From an uncultured Collinsella sp. (lineage in GTDB: Bacteria; Actinomycetota; Coriobacteriia; Coriobacteriales; Coriobacteriaceae): DNA of 6,941 nt. This document shows positions 1 through 5,408 of the stretch, piece after piece. The notes below the pieces were generated by a model. It worked only from the letters and a program-made list of their open reading frames with translations, was not told the DNA's origin and did no database searches. The translations under genes and the position numbers were made by a program. The stretch is from the NCBI GenBank assembly GCA_900543845.1, contig UQTD01000084.1:1-6941 (forward strand), read 5' to 3'. Position 1 is the stretch's first letter, and each line of letters starts with the position of its first letter.

Positions 1-529
1 CGGCGCCGCCGGTGTAGCGAGCGAGCGCCACGGCAGCATCGCGGGCGGCGTCGACCGTGTCGGTGGTATCGACGCCGCGCACGCGGCTCAGATCAGCCGC
101 CTCGCCCTCAAGACCCCACAGGCCGGCGAGCGCGATGATCTCGGAGGCGTTGCCGCGTACGATGGCGGGCTTGTACTGCTTGAGCTCGTTTACCAGCTGG
201 GTGCGCAGGCTGCCGATGCCCAGGCCCACCGGATCGAGCACCCAGGGCTTGCCGGCGTCGTGTGCCGCCTTGGCCGCGCGGGGAATCGTCTGCTCGTAGA
301 TGGGGAAGAGCGTGCCCATATTGAGATAGATGGCGCCGCCGCCGGCAACGAGTGCCTCGCCCTCGTCGGGCAGATAGACCATGGCGGCCGAACCGCCCAC
401 GGCGAGCTGCGCATTGGCGACAAAGTCGATCGTCACCGTGTTGGTGATGGAGCCGGCCATCGGATTGGTAGCGCGAATCTCATCCACGGCCTTGACCATA
501 TGTTGCTTAAGCTGTTCCGAATCAATCAC
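1..529 (-). CDS. thiM: Hydroxyethylthiazole kinase ThiM (3' end beyond window)
   Basis: Phosphorylates 4-methyl-5-(2-hydroxyethyl)thiazole with ATP, a cytoplasmic thiamine salvage step that supplies the thiazole half of thiamine phosphate. About 176 residues are visible of a family of roughly 260-280, so the C-terminus, including the catalytic region, lies off the left edge. Seen in the translation: PMAGSITN (residues 23-30) followed by DFVANAQLAVGGSAAM (35-50), LNMGTL (69-74), the DPVG block (99-102) with a nearby R109, and VRGNASEI (124-131), all in the order expected for ThiM. The start is a GTG at 527-529. It is chosen because a perfect AAGGAGG (538-544, read on the minus strand) lies 8 nt upstream, and the nearby ATG at 534-536 is out of frame and quickly stops. 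The TPP riboswitch and terminator immediately upstream support the assignment independently. Other thi genes may follow downstream but cannot be seen. Confidence 0.95.
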   Translation of the reverse strand, partial: MIDSEQLKQHMVKAVDEIRATNPMAGSITNTVTIDFVANAQLAVGGSAAMVYLPDEGEALVAGGGAIYLNMGTLFPIYEQTIPRAAKAAHDAGKPWVLDPVGLGIGSLRTQLVNELKQYKPAIVRGNASEIIALAGLWGLEGEAADLSRVRGVDTTDTVDAARDAAVALARYTGGA

Positions 530-537
530 TGCACATG

Positions 538-544
538 CCTCCTT
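538..544 (-). promoter_or_regulatory. Ribosome binding site deciding the GTG start of thiM
   Basis: Reads AAGGAGG on the minus strand, a full anti-16S match, 8 nt before the GTG codon at 527-529. It lies only 7 nt beyond the terminator T-run, so it is transcribed only when the terminator is read through. Confidence 0.85.
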
Positions 545-551
545 GGCATAG

Positions 552-581
552 AAAAGGGGCGCTGTGCATAGACAGCGCCCC
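552..581 (-). terminator. Intrinsic terminator of the thiM riboswitch expression platform
   Basis: On the minus strand, GGGGCGCTGT (572-581) and its perfect complement ACAGCGCCCC (556-565) form a 10-bp GC-rich stem with a 6-nt loop, followed directly by TTTT (552-555). It sits between the TPP aptamer and the thiM ribosome binding site. It is therefore best read as the attenuator that stops transcription when TPP is bound, not as the end of another gene. I did not find a convincing antiterminator by eye. Confidence 0.9.
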
Positions 582-592
582 TGTAAAGGCGG

Positions 593-686
593 CATGCTCC
601 CTACGCCAGCATTAACTGACAGGTTCAAAGGATTGGGCCCCATGCCCTCTCAGCCTTGTGGTTTGCACCGCCGGCACTCCCGCATC
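593..686 (-). promoter_or_regulatory. TPP riboswitch (THI element) controlling thiM
   Basis: Read on the minus strand, this contains the hallmark TPP aptamer blocks in order: GGGAGTGCC (about 673-681), GGCTGAGAGGG (644-654), CCTTTGAACCTG (620-631), a P5-type hairpin formed by GTCAG and CTGGC around TTAATG, and GCGTAGGGA (598-606). An ATGC/GCAT pairing (682-685 with 594-597) closes the P1 stem. Known biology: the element binds thiamine pyrophosphate and lowers expression of thiamine synthesis or salvage genes. Here it is followed by a terminator, which implies control at the level of transcription. Exact ends are approximate, and P2 and P3 pairing was judged by eye. Confidence 0.95.
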
Positions 687-702
687 GAATCTGTTGTTCC
701 CT

Positions 703-708
703 ATACTA
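703..708 (-). promoter_or_regulatory. Candidate -10 element for the thiM transcript
   Basis: TAGTAT on the minus strand (4 of 6 matches to TATAAT) lies about 17 nt upstream of the riboswitch, so transcription would start just before the aptamer. No good -35 element is seen at the normal distance, only a weak CTGTCC. Position is the main support. Confidence 0.35.
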
Positions 709-750
709 GCGCACCTGCCAAAAAGGGACAGGTTTATTTTGGCTGGTCGT

Positions 751-756
751 TACAAT
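751..756 (+). promoter_or_regulatory. Candidate -10 element for the HAD phosphatase-LysR operon
   Basis: TACAAT matches the -10 consensus at 5 of 6 bases and lies 28 nt before the ATG at 785, giving a leader of roughly 20-25 nt. No convincing -35 box lies 16-18 nt upstream; GGGACA at 725-730 is 20 nt away. The same hexamer precedes the uracil permease gene. Confidence 0.4.
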
Positions 757-784
757 AGGTAGGACCGATACGAATGGGGGCCTT

Positions 785-1693
785 ATGATTAAACTTGTGC
801 TGACCGATATGGACGATACGCTGATTCCTGCCGGGCATGACGGAGCCAGCGACTACGCCATCGAGGGCATTCATGCCATGCAGGCGGCGGGTCTGCATTT
901 TGGCCCGGTTTCGGGTCGCCAGCCGTCCGCGATGGGCTGGATGTTCAAAAATCGTTCCGAGTGTTTTTCGACTGGCGCGTTCTGTAACGGCCAGGTGATG
1001 TTTGTCGACGGCGAGGTTGTTGCCTCCCGTGCGAGCGACAACGGTGCCCTCATGCGTCTTGCTGACTATCTTGAGCAAGAGACCGACGATACCTATCTGA
1101 AGGTCTACAGCCTGGGCGATGACTTTTGGGGCAACGATGCCTATTGCGTGACGAGTGATCCCGAGCGCGTTCGTCGCGCCATGGAGTCGGGCGGCAACGC
1201 ATGGCTCAAAGGCGAAGAAGCCCCATGCCGTCCCGTCGTCGATGACGTGCCGGTGTTCAAGGCGAATATCTGGAGTGCCCGTTCGCGTGAGGAGCTCGCG
1301 GAGCTACGCGAGCGCGTTGCCGCTGAGGTGCCGGAACTCTCGCTTGTGTTTCCCAACAACCGTGTGCGCCTGTTTGACATCCTTCCGGCCGGTTGGGACA
1401 AGGGCTGCGCTGCGCTGGAGTTGGCGCGCGCTTTGGGCCTGACGCCCGACGAGGTGGCCGTATTCGGCGATTCCGATAACGACCTGCCCATGATCGATGC
1501 CGTTCCCAACTCCGTTGCAGTCGCCAATGCCAACGAGGCCGTCACGGCTGCCGCGCGCTGGCATATTGGCGCTGCGGCAGATGATGCGGTCGCCGGGGCC
1601 CTGCATCAGATTGCCGCCTGCGCCGCGACGGGGGAGATGCCGCCGTTTATGCGCCAGGAGGGTGCGGCCGACGCGAATCTCGCGAACAGCTAA
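785..1693 (+). CDS. Cof-type HAD-IIB family phosphatase
   Basis: A cytoplasmic haloacid dehalogenase-superfamily hydrolase of 302 residues, slightly longer than the usual 260-290 for Cof/YbiV-like sugar-phosphate or cofactor phosphatases. All four HAD motifs are visible: DMDDTL (residues 8-13; D8 nucleophile, D10 acid/base), PVSGR (41-45; S43 replaces the commoner Thr), K206 in GWDKG, and GDSDNDLPM (228-236), which binds Mg2+. FCNGQ (66-70) marks the start of the type IIB cap, which fills the middle of the protein up to about residue 195. The C-terminal 20-25 residues, after GEMPPFM, look like an unstructured tail. The start ATG has a G-rich stretch (GGGGG, 776-780) 4 nt upstream. The physiological substrate cannot be told from sequence; family members act on sugar phosphates, pyridoxal phosphate or flavin phosphates. 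It is divergent from thiM and probably co-transcribed with the LysR gene that follows 10 nt later. Confidence 0.93.
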   Translation: MIKLVLTDMDDTLIPAGHDGASDYAIEGIHAMQAAGLHFGPVSGRQPSAMGWMFKNRSECFSTGAFCNGQVMFVDGEVVASRASDNGALMRLADYLEQETDDTYLKVYSLGDDFWGNDAYCVTSDPERVRRAMESGGNAWLKGEEAPCRPVVDDVPVFKANIWSARSREELAELRERVAAEVPELSLVFPNNRVRLFDILPAGWDKGCAALELARALGLTPDEVAVFGDSDNDLPMIDAVPNSVAVANANEAVTAAARWHIGAAADDAVAGALHQIAACAATGEMPPFMRQEGAADANLANS

Positions 1694-1703
1694 GGAGACA
1701 GCC

Positions 1704-2600
1704 ATGAAGCTCCAGCAGCTCAGATATGTCGTCAAAGTTGCCGAATGCGGCAGCATCACCGAGGCCTCGCGCCGACTCTTTGTGTCGCAGCCTTCGATTA
1801 CCGCGTCGATCCGCGATCTCGAAAACGAGATGGGTGTGCACATCTTTGAGCGCACCAACAAGGGCGTCATTGTGTCCGAGGAGGGCGAGACCTTCTTGGG
1901 CTACGCTCGACAGGTGCTCGACCAGGCCGATCTGCTCGAAGGCAAGTACAAGGGCGCGTCCGAGCAGGTGCCGCACTTTAGTGTGAGCTGCCAGCATTAT
2001 TCCTTTGCCGTTAATGCGTTTGTCGATGTGATCCGTGAGTTCGATGCCGCGCGTTACGACTTTACCCTGCGCGAGGAACAGACTCACGAGATTATCGAGG
2101 ACGTCGCGCATATGAAAAGCGAGCTCGGCATCCTGTATCTGTCGGAGCACAATCGTGAGGTCATCGAGCGCATGCTCGCCGCCAACGAGCTCGTATTCGA
2201 GGGACTCTTCTGCGCCGCGCCGCATGTCTTTGTATGCGCCGACCATCCACTGGCGGACCGCGCCAGCGTGACGCTCGAAGATCTCGAGGACTATCCGTTT
2301 TTGTCCTACGAGCAGGGCAGCTACAACTCGTTTTACTATTCCGAGGAACTGACCTCGACCTTTGAGCGCCGCAAGAATATCCGCGTGCGTGATCGTGCGA
2401 CGCTGTTCAACCTGGCCATGGGCCTTAACGGCTACACGGTGTGTTCGGGCGTGATCAGCCATGAACTTAACGGCCCCGGTATTATCTCGATTCCGCTCGA
2501 TGTAGACGAGTACATGGAGATTGGCATTATCACGCGCAAGAACACGACACTTACGCGCTACGGGCAGGCCTATATCGACGCGATTCGTCAGCACATCTAG
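1704..2600 (+). CDS. LysR-type transcriptional regulator
   Basis: A DNA-binding regulator of 298 residues, the normal LysR family length. The N-terminal winged helix-turn-helix is clear: MKLQQLRYVVKVAECGS (1-17), then helix-turn-helix residues about 18-37 with ASRRLFVSQPSIT, then LENEMGVHIFER (39-50) and the wing. A linker helix (about 60-88) leads to the effector-binding domain (about 92-297). The start is the ATG at 1704, with AAGGAGA at 1692-1698 ending 5 nt before it. A longer in-frame reading back to 1497 would overlap the HAD gene and has no LysR homology in the extra part. The ribosome binding site overlaps the TAA of the HAD gene, suggesting translational coupling. A LysR-type operator lies downstream, in front of the methionine synthase-like gene, so that gene is the likely target. 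This arrangement resembles the LysR regulators of methionine/cysteine genes in Gram-positive bacteria (MetR/CmbR type), but the effector is unknown. No terminator is seen after the gene. Confidence 0.95.
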   Translation: MKLQQLRYVVKVAECGSITEASRRLFVSQPSITASIRDLENEMGVHIFERTNKGVIVSEEGETFLGYARQVLDQADLLEGKYKGASEQVPHFSVSCQHYSFAVNAFVDVIREFDAARYDFTLREEQTHEIIEDVAHMKSELGILYLSEHNREVIERMLAANELVFEGLFCAAPHVFVCADHPLADRASVTLEDLEDYPFLSYEQGSYNSFYYSEELTSTFERRKNIRVRDRATLFNLAMGLNGYTVCSGVISHELNGPGIISIPLDVDEYMEIGIITRKNTTLTRYGQAYIDAIRQHI

Positions 2601-2641
2601 CCTGCTGCATTCTGCACGGGTCAAATCTCTTTATGGCAGTC

Positions 2642-2680
2642 CAAACTGATATAGGAAGCATCTATATCAAACTGTTATAA
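2642..2680 (+). repeat. Imperfect 13-bp direct repeat in the methyltransferase promoter
   Basis: CAAACTGATATAG (2642-2654) recurs as CAAACTGTTATAA (2668-2680), with 11 of 13 bases identical and a 26-bp offset, about two and a half helical turns. The first copy contains the left arm of the LysR-type inverted repeat; the second begins within its right arm. It may be a second, weaker regulator contact site, which is common for LysR proteins, but this is inference. Confidence 0.5.
2647..2669. promoter_or_regulatory. Probable LysR-type operator (inverted repeat)
   Basis: TGATATAG (2647-2654) and CTATATCA (2662-2669) form a perfect 8-bp inverted repeat with a 7-nt centre. The core reads ATA-N9-TAT and so fits the T-N11-A rule of LysR boxes (T2652, A2664). 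It lies 47 nt after the end of the LysR gene and about 97 nt before the methyltransferase ATG. If transcription starts near 2724, the box is centred at about -66, the usual position of a LysR recognition site at an activated promoter. The regulator is presumably the adjacent LysR protein. Confidence 0.7.
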
Positions 2681-2688
2681 ACATATAT

Positions 2689-2717
2689 TTTACGATGGCC
2701 ATATGAGCGCTCATACT
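2689..2717 (+). promoter_or_regulatory. Candidate promoter of the methionine synthase-like gene
   Basis: TTTACG (2689-2694) and CATACT (2712-2717) are separated by 17 bp, each matching the -35 or -10 consensus at 4 of 6 positions. Such a weak promoter is expected where an activator is needed. It would start transcription near 2724, leaving a leader of about 30 nt. An alternative -10, TATATT (2684-2689), matches better but has no -35 at a suitable distance. Confidence 0.4.
2702..2715. promoter_or_regulatory. Perfect 14-bp palindrome, possible second operator
   Basis: TATGAGCGCTCATA is a perfect, spacer-free palindrome overlapping the candidate -10 element and immediately following a smaller palindrome, ATGGCCAT (2695-2702). 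It does not have the T-N11-A form of the LysR box upstream, so a different protein, probably a repressor given its position, may bind here. It has no T-run and is too compact for a terminator. The binding protein is unknown. Confidence 0.4.
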
Positions 2718-2754
2718 CTGTCCCAGTAAAGCACCAATGCAAAGGGAGATATCT

Positions 2755-3888
2755 ATGAGCACTTCGATTCAACCGAACGCGCCGTTTCGCGCCGATATCG
2801 TCGGCAGCTTTCTTCGTCCGCAGGCTGTAAAGGACGCCCGTGCCGCCTATGTCGCGGGTAAACTCGACGCTTCCGGCCTTAAGGCCGTCGAGGACGAGGC
2901 CATCCGCGACTTAGTGGCCAAGCAGAAGGCTGCCGGCCTGCAGGTTATCACCGATGGCGAGTTCCGCCGCAGCTACTGGCACCTCGACTTTATGTGGGGG
3001 CTCAACGGCATTGAACGCCGTACCTCGCGTACGGGCTATATGTTCCACGGCGAGGAGACTACGGCCGATACCGCCGTGGTGACCGGCCCTATCAGCGGCG
3101 AGAACCACCCCTTCGTCGAGCACTTTAAGTTTGTCAAGGCACTTGAGGGCGAGGGCCACGTTGCACGCCAGACCATCCCGGCGCCTATCCAGACGTTCTC
3201 TGAGGTCACGCTCGATCGCTGCGACGGCCAGCAGGAGAGCCTGCGCGCTGTCTATAAGACCGATGAGGAACTTGCCGGCGCCATTGCAGCCGCTTATCGC
3301 ACGGTGATCGCCGACTTGTACGCAGCAGGCTGCCGCAACATCCAGTTTGATGACTGCACCTGGGGCATCTATTGCGATACCGACTTTGTCGCCAAAACCG
3401 GCATGAGCCCGGTCGACCTGCAAAAGGTAAGCGAGCTGGGCGTGGCGCTCAACAATGCCGCCATCGCGGGCAAGCCCGACGATCTGGTCATCAACACGCA
3501 TGTGTGCCGCGGCAACTACCACTCCACCTACGCTTTTGAGGGCGGCTATGACCCCATCGCGCCGTACCTGTTTGCGCATGAGAATGTCGATGCGTTCTAT
3601 CTGGAGTTCGACACACCGCGCGCCGGTGGTTTTGAGCCGCTCAAGTACGTTGCCCCGGGCAAGAAGGTCGTGCTGGGCTTGGTAACCACTAAGGCGGCAG
3701 AGCTCGAGGACGAGGATGTTATCGTCGAGCGCATCCGCGAAGCCGCAAAGTACGTGCCGCTCGAGAACCTGTACCTGTCACCCCAGTGTGGCTTTGCCAG
3801 CTGCGAGATTGGCAACAAGCTGACCGAGGACGAGCAATGGGCAAAGATCGCGCTGGTCAAGCGTATTGCCGAGCGCGTTTGGAAATAG
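2755..3888 (+). CDS. Stand-alone MetE C-terminal-like methionine synthase (YxjG/YxjH family)
   Basis: A cytoplasmic zinc-dependent methyltransferase of 377 residues matching only the catalytic C-terminal half of cobalamin-independent methionine synthase (MetE is about 750 residues). Known for the family: a thiol, usually homocysteine, is bound by zinc and methylated; the donor of these short forms is not settled. Seen here: FRADIVGSFLRP (residues 11-22), ITDGEFRRSYWHLDF (65-79), IQFDDCTWG (196-204), then the zinc ligands H249 and C251 in NTHVCRGN, E284 in YLEFD and C345 in SPQCGF. The 61-residue step from the Glu to the last Cys equals that in E. coli MetE. The start is the ATG at 2755, with AAAGGGAG (2741-2748) 6 nt upstream; an in-frame start at 2737 has no such site. 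The gene lies behind a LysR-type operator and the LysR gene, suggesting control by methionine or sulfur status. Symbols such as metE would overstate the match, so none is given. Confidence 0.88.
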   Translation: MSTSIQPNAPFRADIVGSFLRPQAVKDARAAYVAGKLDASGLKAVEDEAIRDLVAKQKAAGLQVITDGEFRRSYWHLDFMWGLNGIERRTSRTGYMFHGEETTADTAVVTGPISGENHPFVEHFKFVKALEGEGHVARQTIPAPIQTFSEVTLDRCDGQQESLRAVYKTDEELAGAIAAAYRTVIADLYAAGCRNIQFDDCTWGIYCDTDFVAKTGMSPVDLQKVSELGVALNNAAIAGKPDDLVINTHVCRGNYHSTYAFEGGYDPIAPYLFAHENVDAFYLEFDTPRAGGFEPLKYVAPGKKVVLGLVTTKAAELEDEDVIVERIREAAKYVPLENLYLSPQCGFASCEIGNKLTEDEQWAKIALVKRIAERVWK

Positions 3889-3935
3889 CGGTAACGTTCG
3901 CAGGTGACGGCGCGTGCGAGACATGGCGTATCGCG

Positions 3936-3941
3936 TACAAT
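3936..3941 (+). promoter_or_regulatory. Candidate -10 element for the uracil permease gene
   Basis: TACAAT (5 of 6 consensus matches) lies 70 nt before the ATG, in the 122-nt gap after the methyltransferase gene. It would place the start near 3948, just ahead of the leader stem-loop. No recognisable -35 box is present, and since no terminator separates the two genes, readthrough from upstream is also possible. Confidence 0.35.
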
Positions 3942-3958
3942 GGTTCGGATCGTATCGT

Positions 3959-3984
3959 TCGGGCAGGTTATCCGATATGCCCGA
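3959..3984 (+). promoter_or_regulatory. Leader stem-loop before the uracil permease gene
   Basis: TCGGGCA (3959-3965) pairs perfectly with TGCCCGA (3978-3984) around a 12-nt loop. An alternative pairing of GATCG (3948-3952) with CGATC (3982-3986) would disrupt the outer part. The structure ends 16 nt before the ribosome binding site and has no T-run, so it is not a terminator. Pyrimidine genes are often leader-controlled, but I do not see the conserved PyrR-binding loop. It may be a plain structured leader. Confidence 0.35.
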
Positions 3985-4010
3985 TCGCCCTTCCATTCGA
4001 AAGGACATCC

Positions 4011-5345
4011 ATGTCCCAATCCTCGACGCCCGCCGTCACCGATGCCATCTACGATGCATCGTCGCTTGGCCGCCCGCGCATGTTCCTGCTCGGTCTGCAG
4101 CACCTGTTTGCCATGTTTGGCGCCACCGTGCTGGTGCCCGTGCTCACCGGTCTCTCGGTTTCGGCGACGCTTTTGTTTGCCGGCTTGGGAACGCTGCTGT
4201 TCCACTTCCTGTCGCGCGGTAAGGTGCCGGCATTTTTGGGCTCATCGTTTGCCTTTATTGCCGGTTATGCCGCAATCGCGCCCAACGGCGAGACCGAGCT
4301 TTTGCCTTACGCCTGTCTGGGCGTAGCTTGTGCCGGCCTGCTCTATCCGGTGCTGGCGGCCCTGTTCCGCGCCTTTGGCGCCAAGCGCGTTATGCGCTTC
4401 TTCCCGCCGGTGGTGACTGGCCCTATCGTCATTTCCATCGGTCTGATCCTGGCAAGCTCCGCCATTGCCAACTGCCAGACCAATTGGTTCGTCGCCGTTA
4501 TCGCCGTGGCAGTGATCGTCATCTGCAACATCTGGGGCCGCGGCATGGTCAAGATCGTGCCGATCCTGCTGGGCGTTGCGGTGAGCTATGCCGTTGCGAC
4601 TGCGCTGGGCGAGGTCGACTTTTCTGGCGTCGCAGCCGCTCCCTGGGTTGGTTTGCCCATCGTGTGGGATAACACCGTGTTTTCGCTCTTTGGGCCGCAG
4701 TTCGATAGCGGTCTTGCCACGACGGCCATCATCACCATCATGCCGCTGGCCTTTGCGACCATGATCGAGCATATCGGTGACATCTCCGCTATCGGCTCCA
4801 CTTGCGAGCGTAACTACATCGCCGACCCCGGCCTGCACCGCACACTGCTCGGTGATGGTCTTGCCACGATTCTGGCTTCGCTCTTTGGCGCTCCGGCCAA
4901 CACCACGTATGGCGAGAACACCGGCGTGCTTGCCCTGACGCGTGTGTTCGACCCGCGCGTGATTCGCATTGCCGCGTGCTGTGCCATCGTGCTTTCGTTC
5001 TGCCCCAAGTTCGCTGCCGTAATCGCCGCCATGCCGGCATGCGTTATCGGCGGCGTGTCGCTTGTGCTCTATGGCATGATCAGTGCCGTGGGCGTACGCA
5101 ACCTCATCGAGAACCAGGTCGATTTCCAGAACAACCGCAACGTGCTTGTGGCCGCTCTGGTACTCGTGCTATCGCTCGGCATTGCCTATAGCACCGCCGG
5201 TGCCATCGTGCTGGAGCTGGGCGGCGTGACGATTTCGCTTTCCGGCCTTGCCGTGGGCTCGCTGGTGGGTATCGTGCTCAACGCGATTCTGCCGGGTAAT
5301 GATTTTGAGTTTGATGTCTCGGAACTCGAAGAGGCTGCTGAGTAG
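4011..5345 (+). CDS. uraA: Uracil permease, NCS2 (nucleobase:cation symporter-2) family
   Basis: An inner-membrane uracil importer, presumably proton-coupled, supplying uracil for pyrimidine salvage. It has 444 residues, close to E. coli UraA (429), with around a dozen or more hydrophobic segments from residue 25 to 427, a short polar N-terminus and an acidic C-terminal tail. Signature features: LGLQHLFAMFGATVLVP (27-43), GSSFAFIAG (77-85), the substrate/proton site in ATMIEHIGD (249-257) with E253, and NTTYGENTG (297-305) with E302. TYGEN distinguishes uracil permeases from the xanthine/urate branch. The start is the ATG at 4011, with AAAGGA (4000-4005) ending 5 nt before it. An in-frame extension to 3786 would overlap the methyltransferase gene and is not membrane-like. 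The gene is co-directional with the methyltransferase gene, and a strong terminator begins 25 nt after its stop. Another NCS2 substrate cannot be fully excluded. Confidence 0.93.
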   Translation: MSQSSTPAVTDAIYDASSLGRPRMFLLGLQHLFAMFGATVLVPVLTGLSVSATLLFAGLGTLLFHFLSRGKVPAFLGSSFAFIAGYAAIAPNGETELLPYACLGVACAGLLYPVLAALFRAFGAKRVMRFFPPVVTGPIVISIGLILASSAIANCQTNWFVAVIAVAVIVICNIWGRGMVKIVPILLGVAVSYAVATALGEVDFSGVAAAPWVGLPIVWDNTVFSLFGPQFDSGLATTAIITIMPLAFATMIEHIGDISAIGSTCERNYIADPGLHRTLLGDGLATILASLFGAPANTTYGENTGVLALTRVFDPRVIRIAACCAIVLSFCPKFAAVIAAMPACVIGGVSLVLYGMISAVGVRNLIENQVDFQNNRNVLVAALVLVLSLGIAYSTAGAIVLELGGVTISLSGLAVGSLVGIVLNAILPGNDFEFDVSELEEAAE

Positions 5346-5370
5346 CAGCTGCGTTCAGCTAAAACAAGAT

Positions 5371-5408
5371 ATGGTGCCCATGCGTATATGCGCGTGGGCA
5401 CCATTTTT
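5371..5408 (+). terminator. Strong intrinsic terminator after the uracil permease gene, probably shared
   Basis: ATGGTGCCCA (5371-5380) pairs perfectly with TGGGCACCAT (5395-5404). The stem continues with four inner pairs, one of them a T-G wobble, around a 6-nt loop, and is followed by a T-run (5404-5408). On the minus strand the hairpin is followed by ATCTTGTTTT, a poorer tract. It may still end transcription of the convergent esterase gene, whose stop codon (5407-5409) overlaps the T-run. Confidence 0.92.

Noticed and set aside
564..758. Small plus-strand open frame across the thiM leader
   Set aside because: It lies entirely over the terminator, TPP aptamer and promoter region, which explain the sequence better.
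1497..1703. In-frame N-terminal extension of the LysR gene
   Set aside because: It overlaps the HAD gene in another frame, has an Arg/Pro-rich shadow composition, and the LysR family start matches the ATG at 1704 with a strong ribosome binding site.
1647..2624. Long open frame (325 codons) on the minus strand opposite the LysR gene
   Set aside because: It mirrors the codon structure of a GC-rich gene; its translation shows no recognisable domain, while the plus-strand frame is an unambiguous LysR protein.
2601..2640. Terminator after the LysR gene
   Set aside because: Only a weak TGCA-TTC-TGCA arrangement is present, with no stable stem or T-run.
2737..2754. Earlier ATG for the methionine synthase-like gene
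   Set aside because: It would place AAAGGGAG inside the coding region and has no ribosome binding site of its own; the ATG at 2755 is correctly spaced.
2911..3579. Minus-strand open frame of 222 codons opposite the methyltransferase gene
   Set aside because: An antisense shadow of a strongly conserved gene, with no recognisable motif or ribosome binding site evident.
3959..3984. Leader stem-loop as a PyrR attenuator
   Set aside because: The conserved PyrR anti-antiterminator loop is not visible and no terminator with a T-run follows, so only a generic stem-loop is reported.
3786..4010. In-frame extension of the uracil permease gene
   Set aside because: It overlaps the end of the methyltransferase gene, is not hydrophobic and lacks family similarity; the ATG at 4011 has AAAGGA upstream.
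4242..4838. Minus-strand open frame rich in Asp, Gly and His opposite the permease gene
   Set aside because: Its composition is what hydrophobic permease codons give when read in reverse; no independent support.
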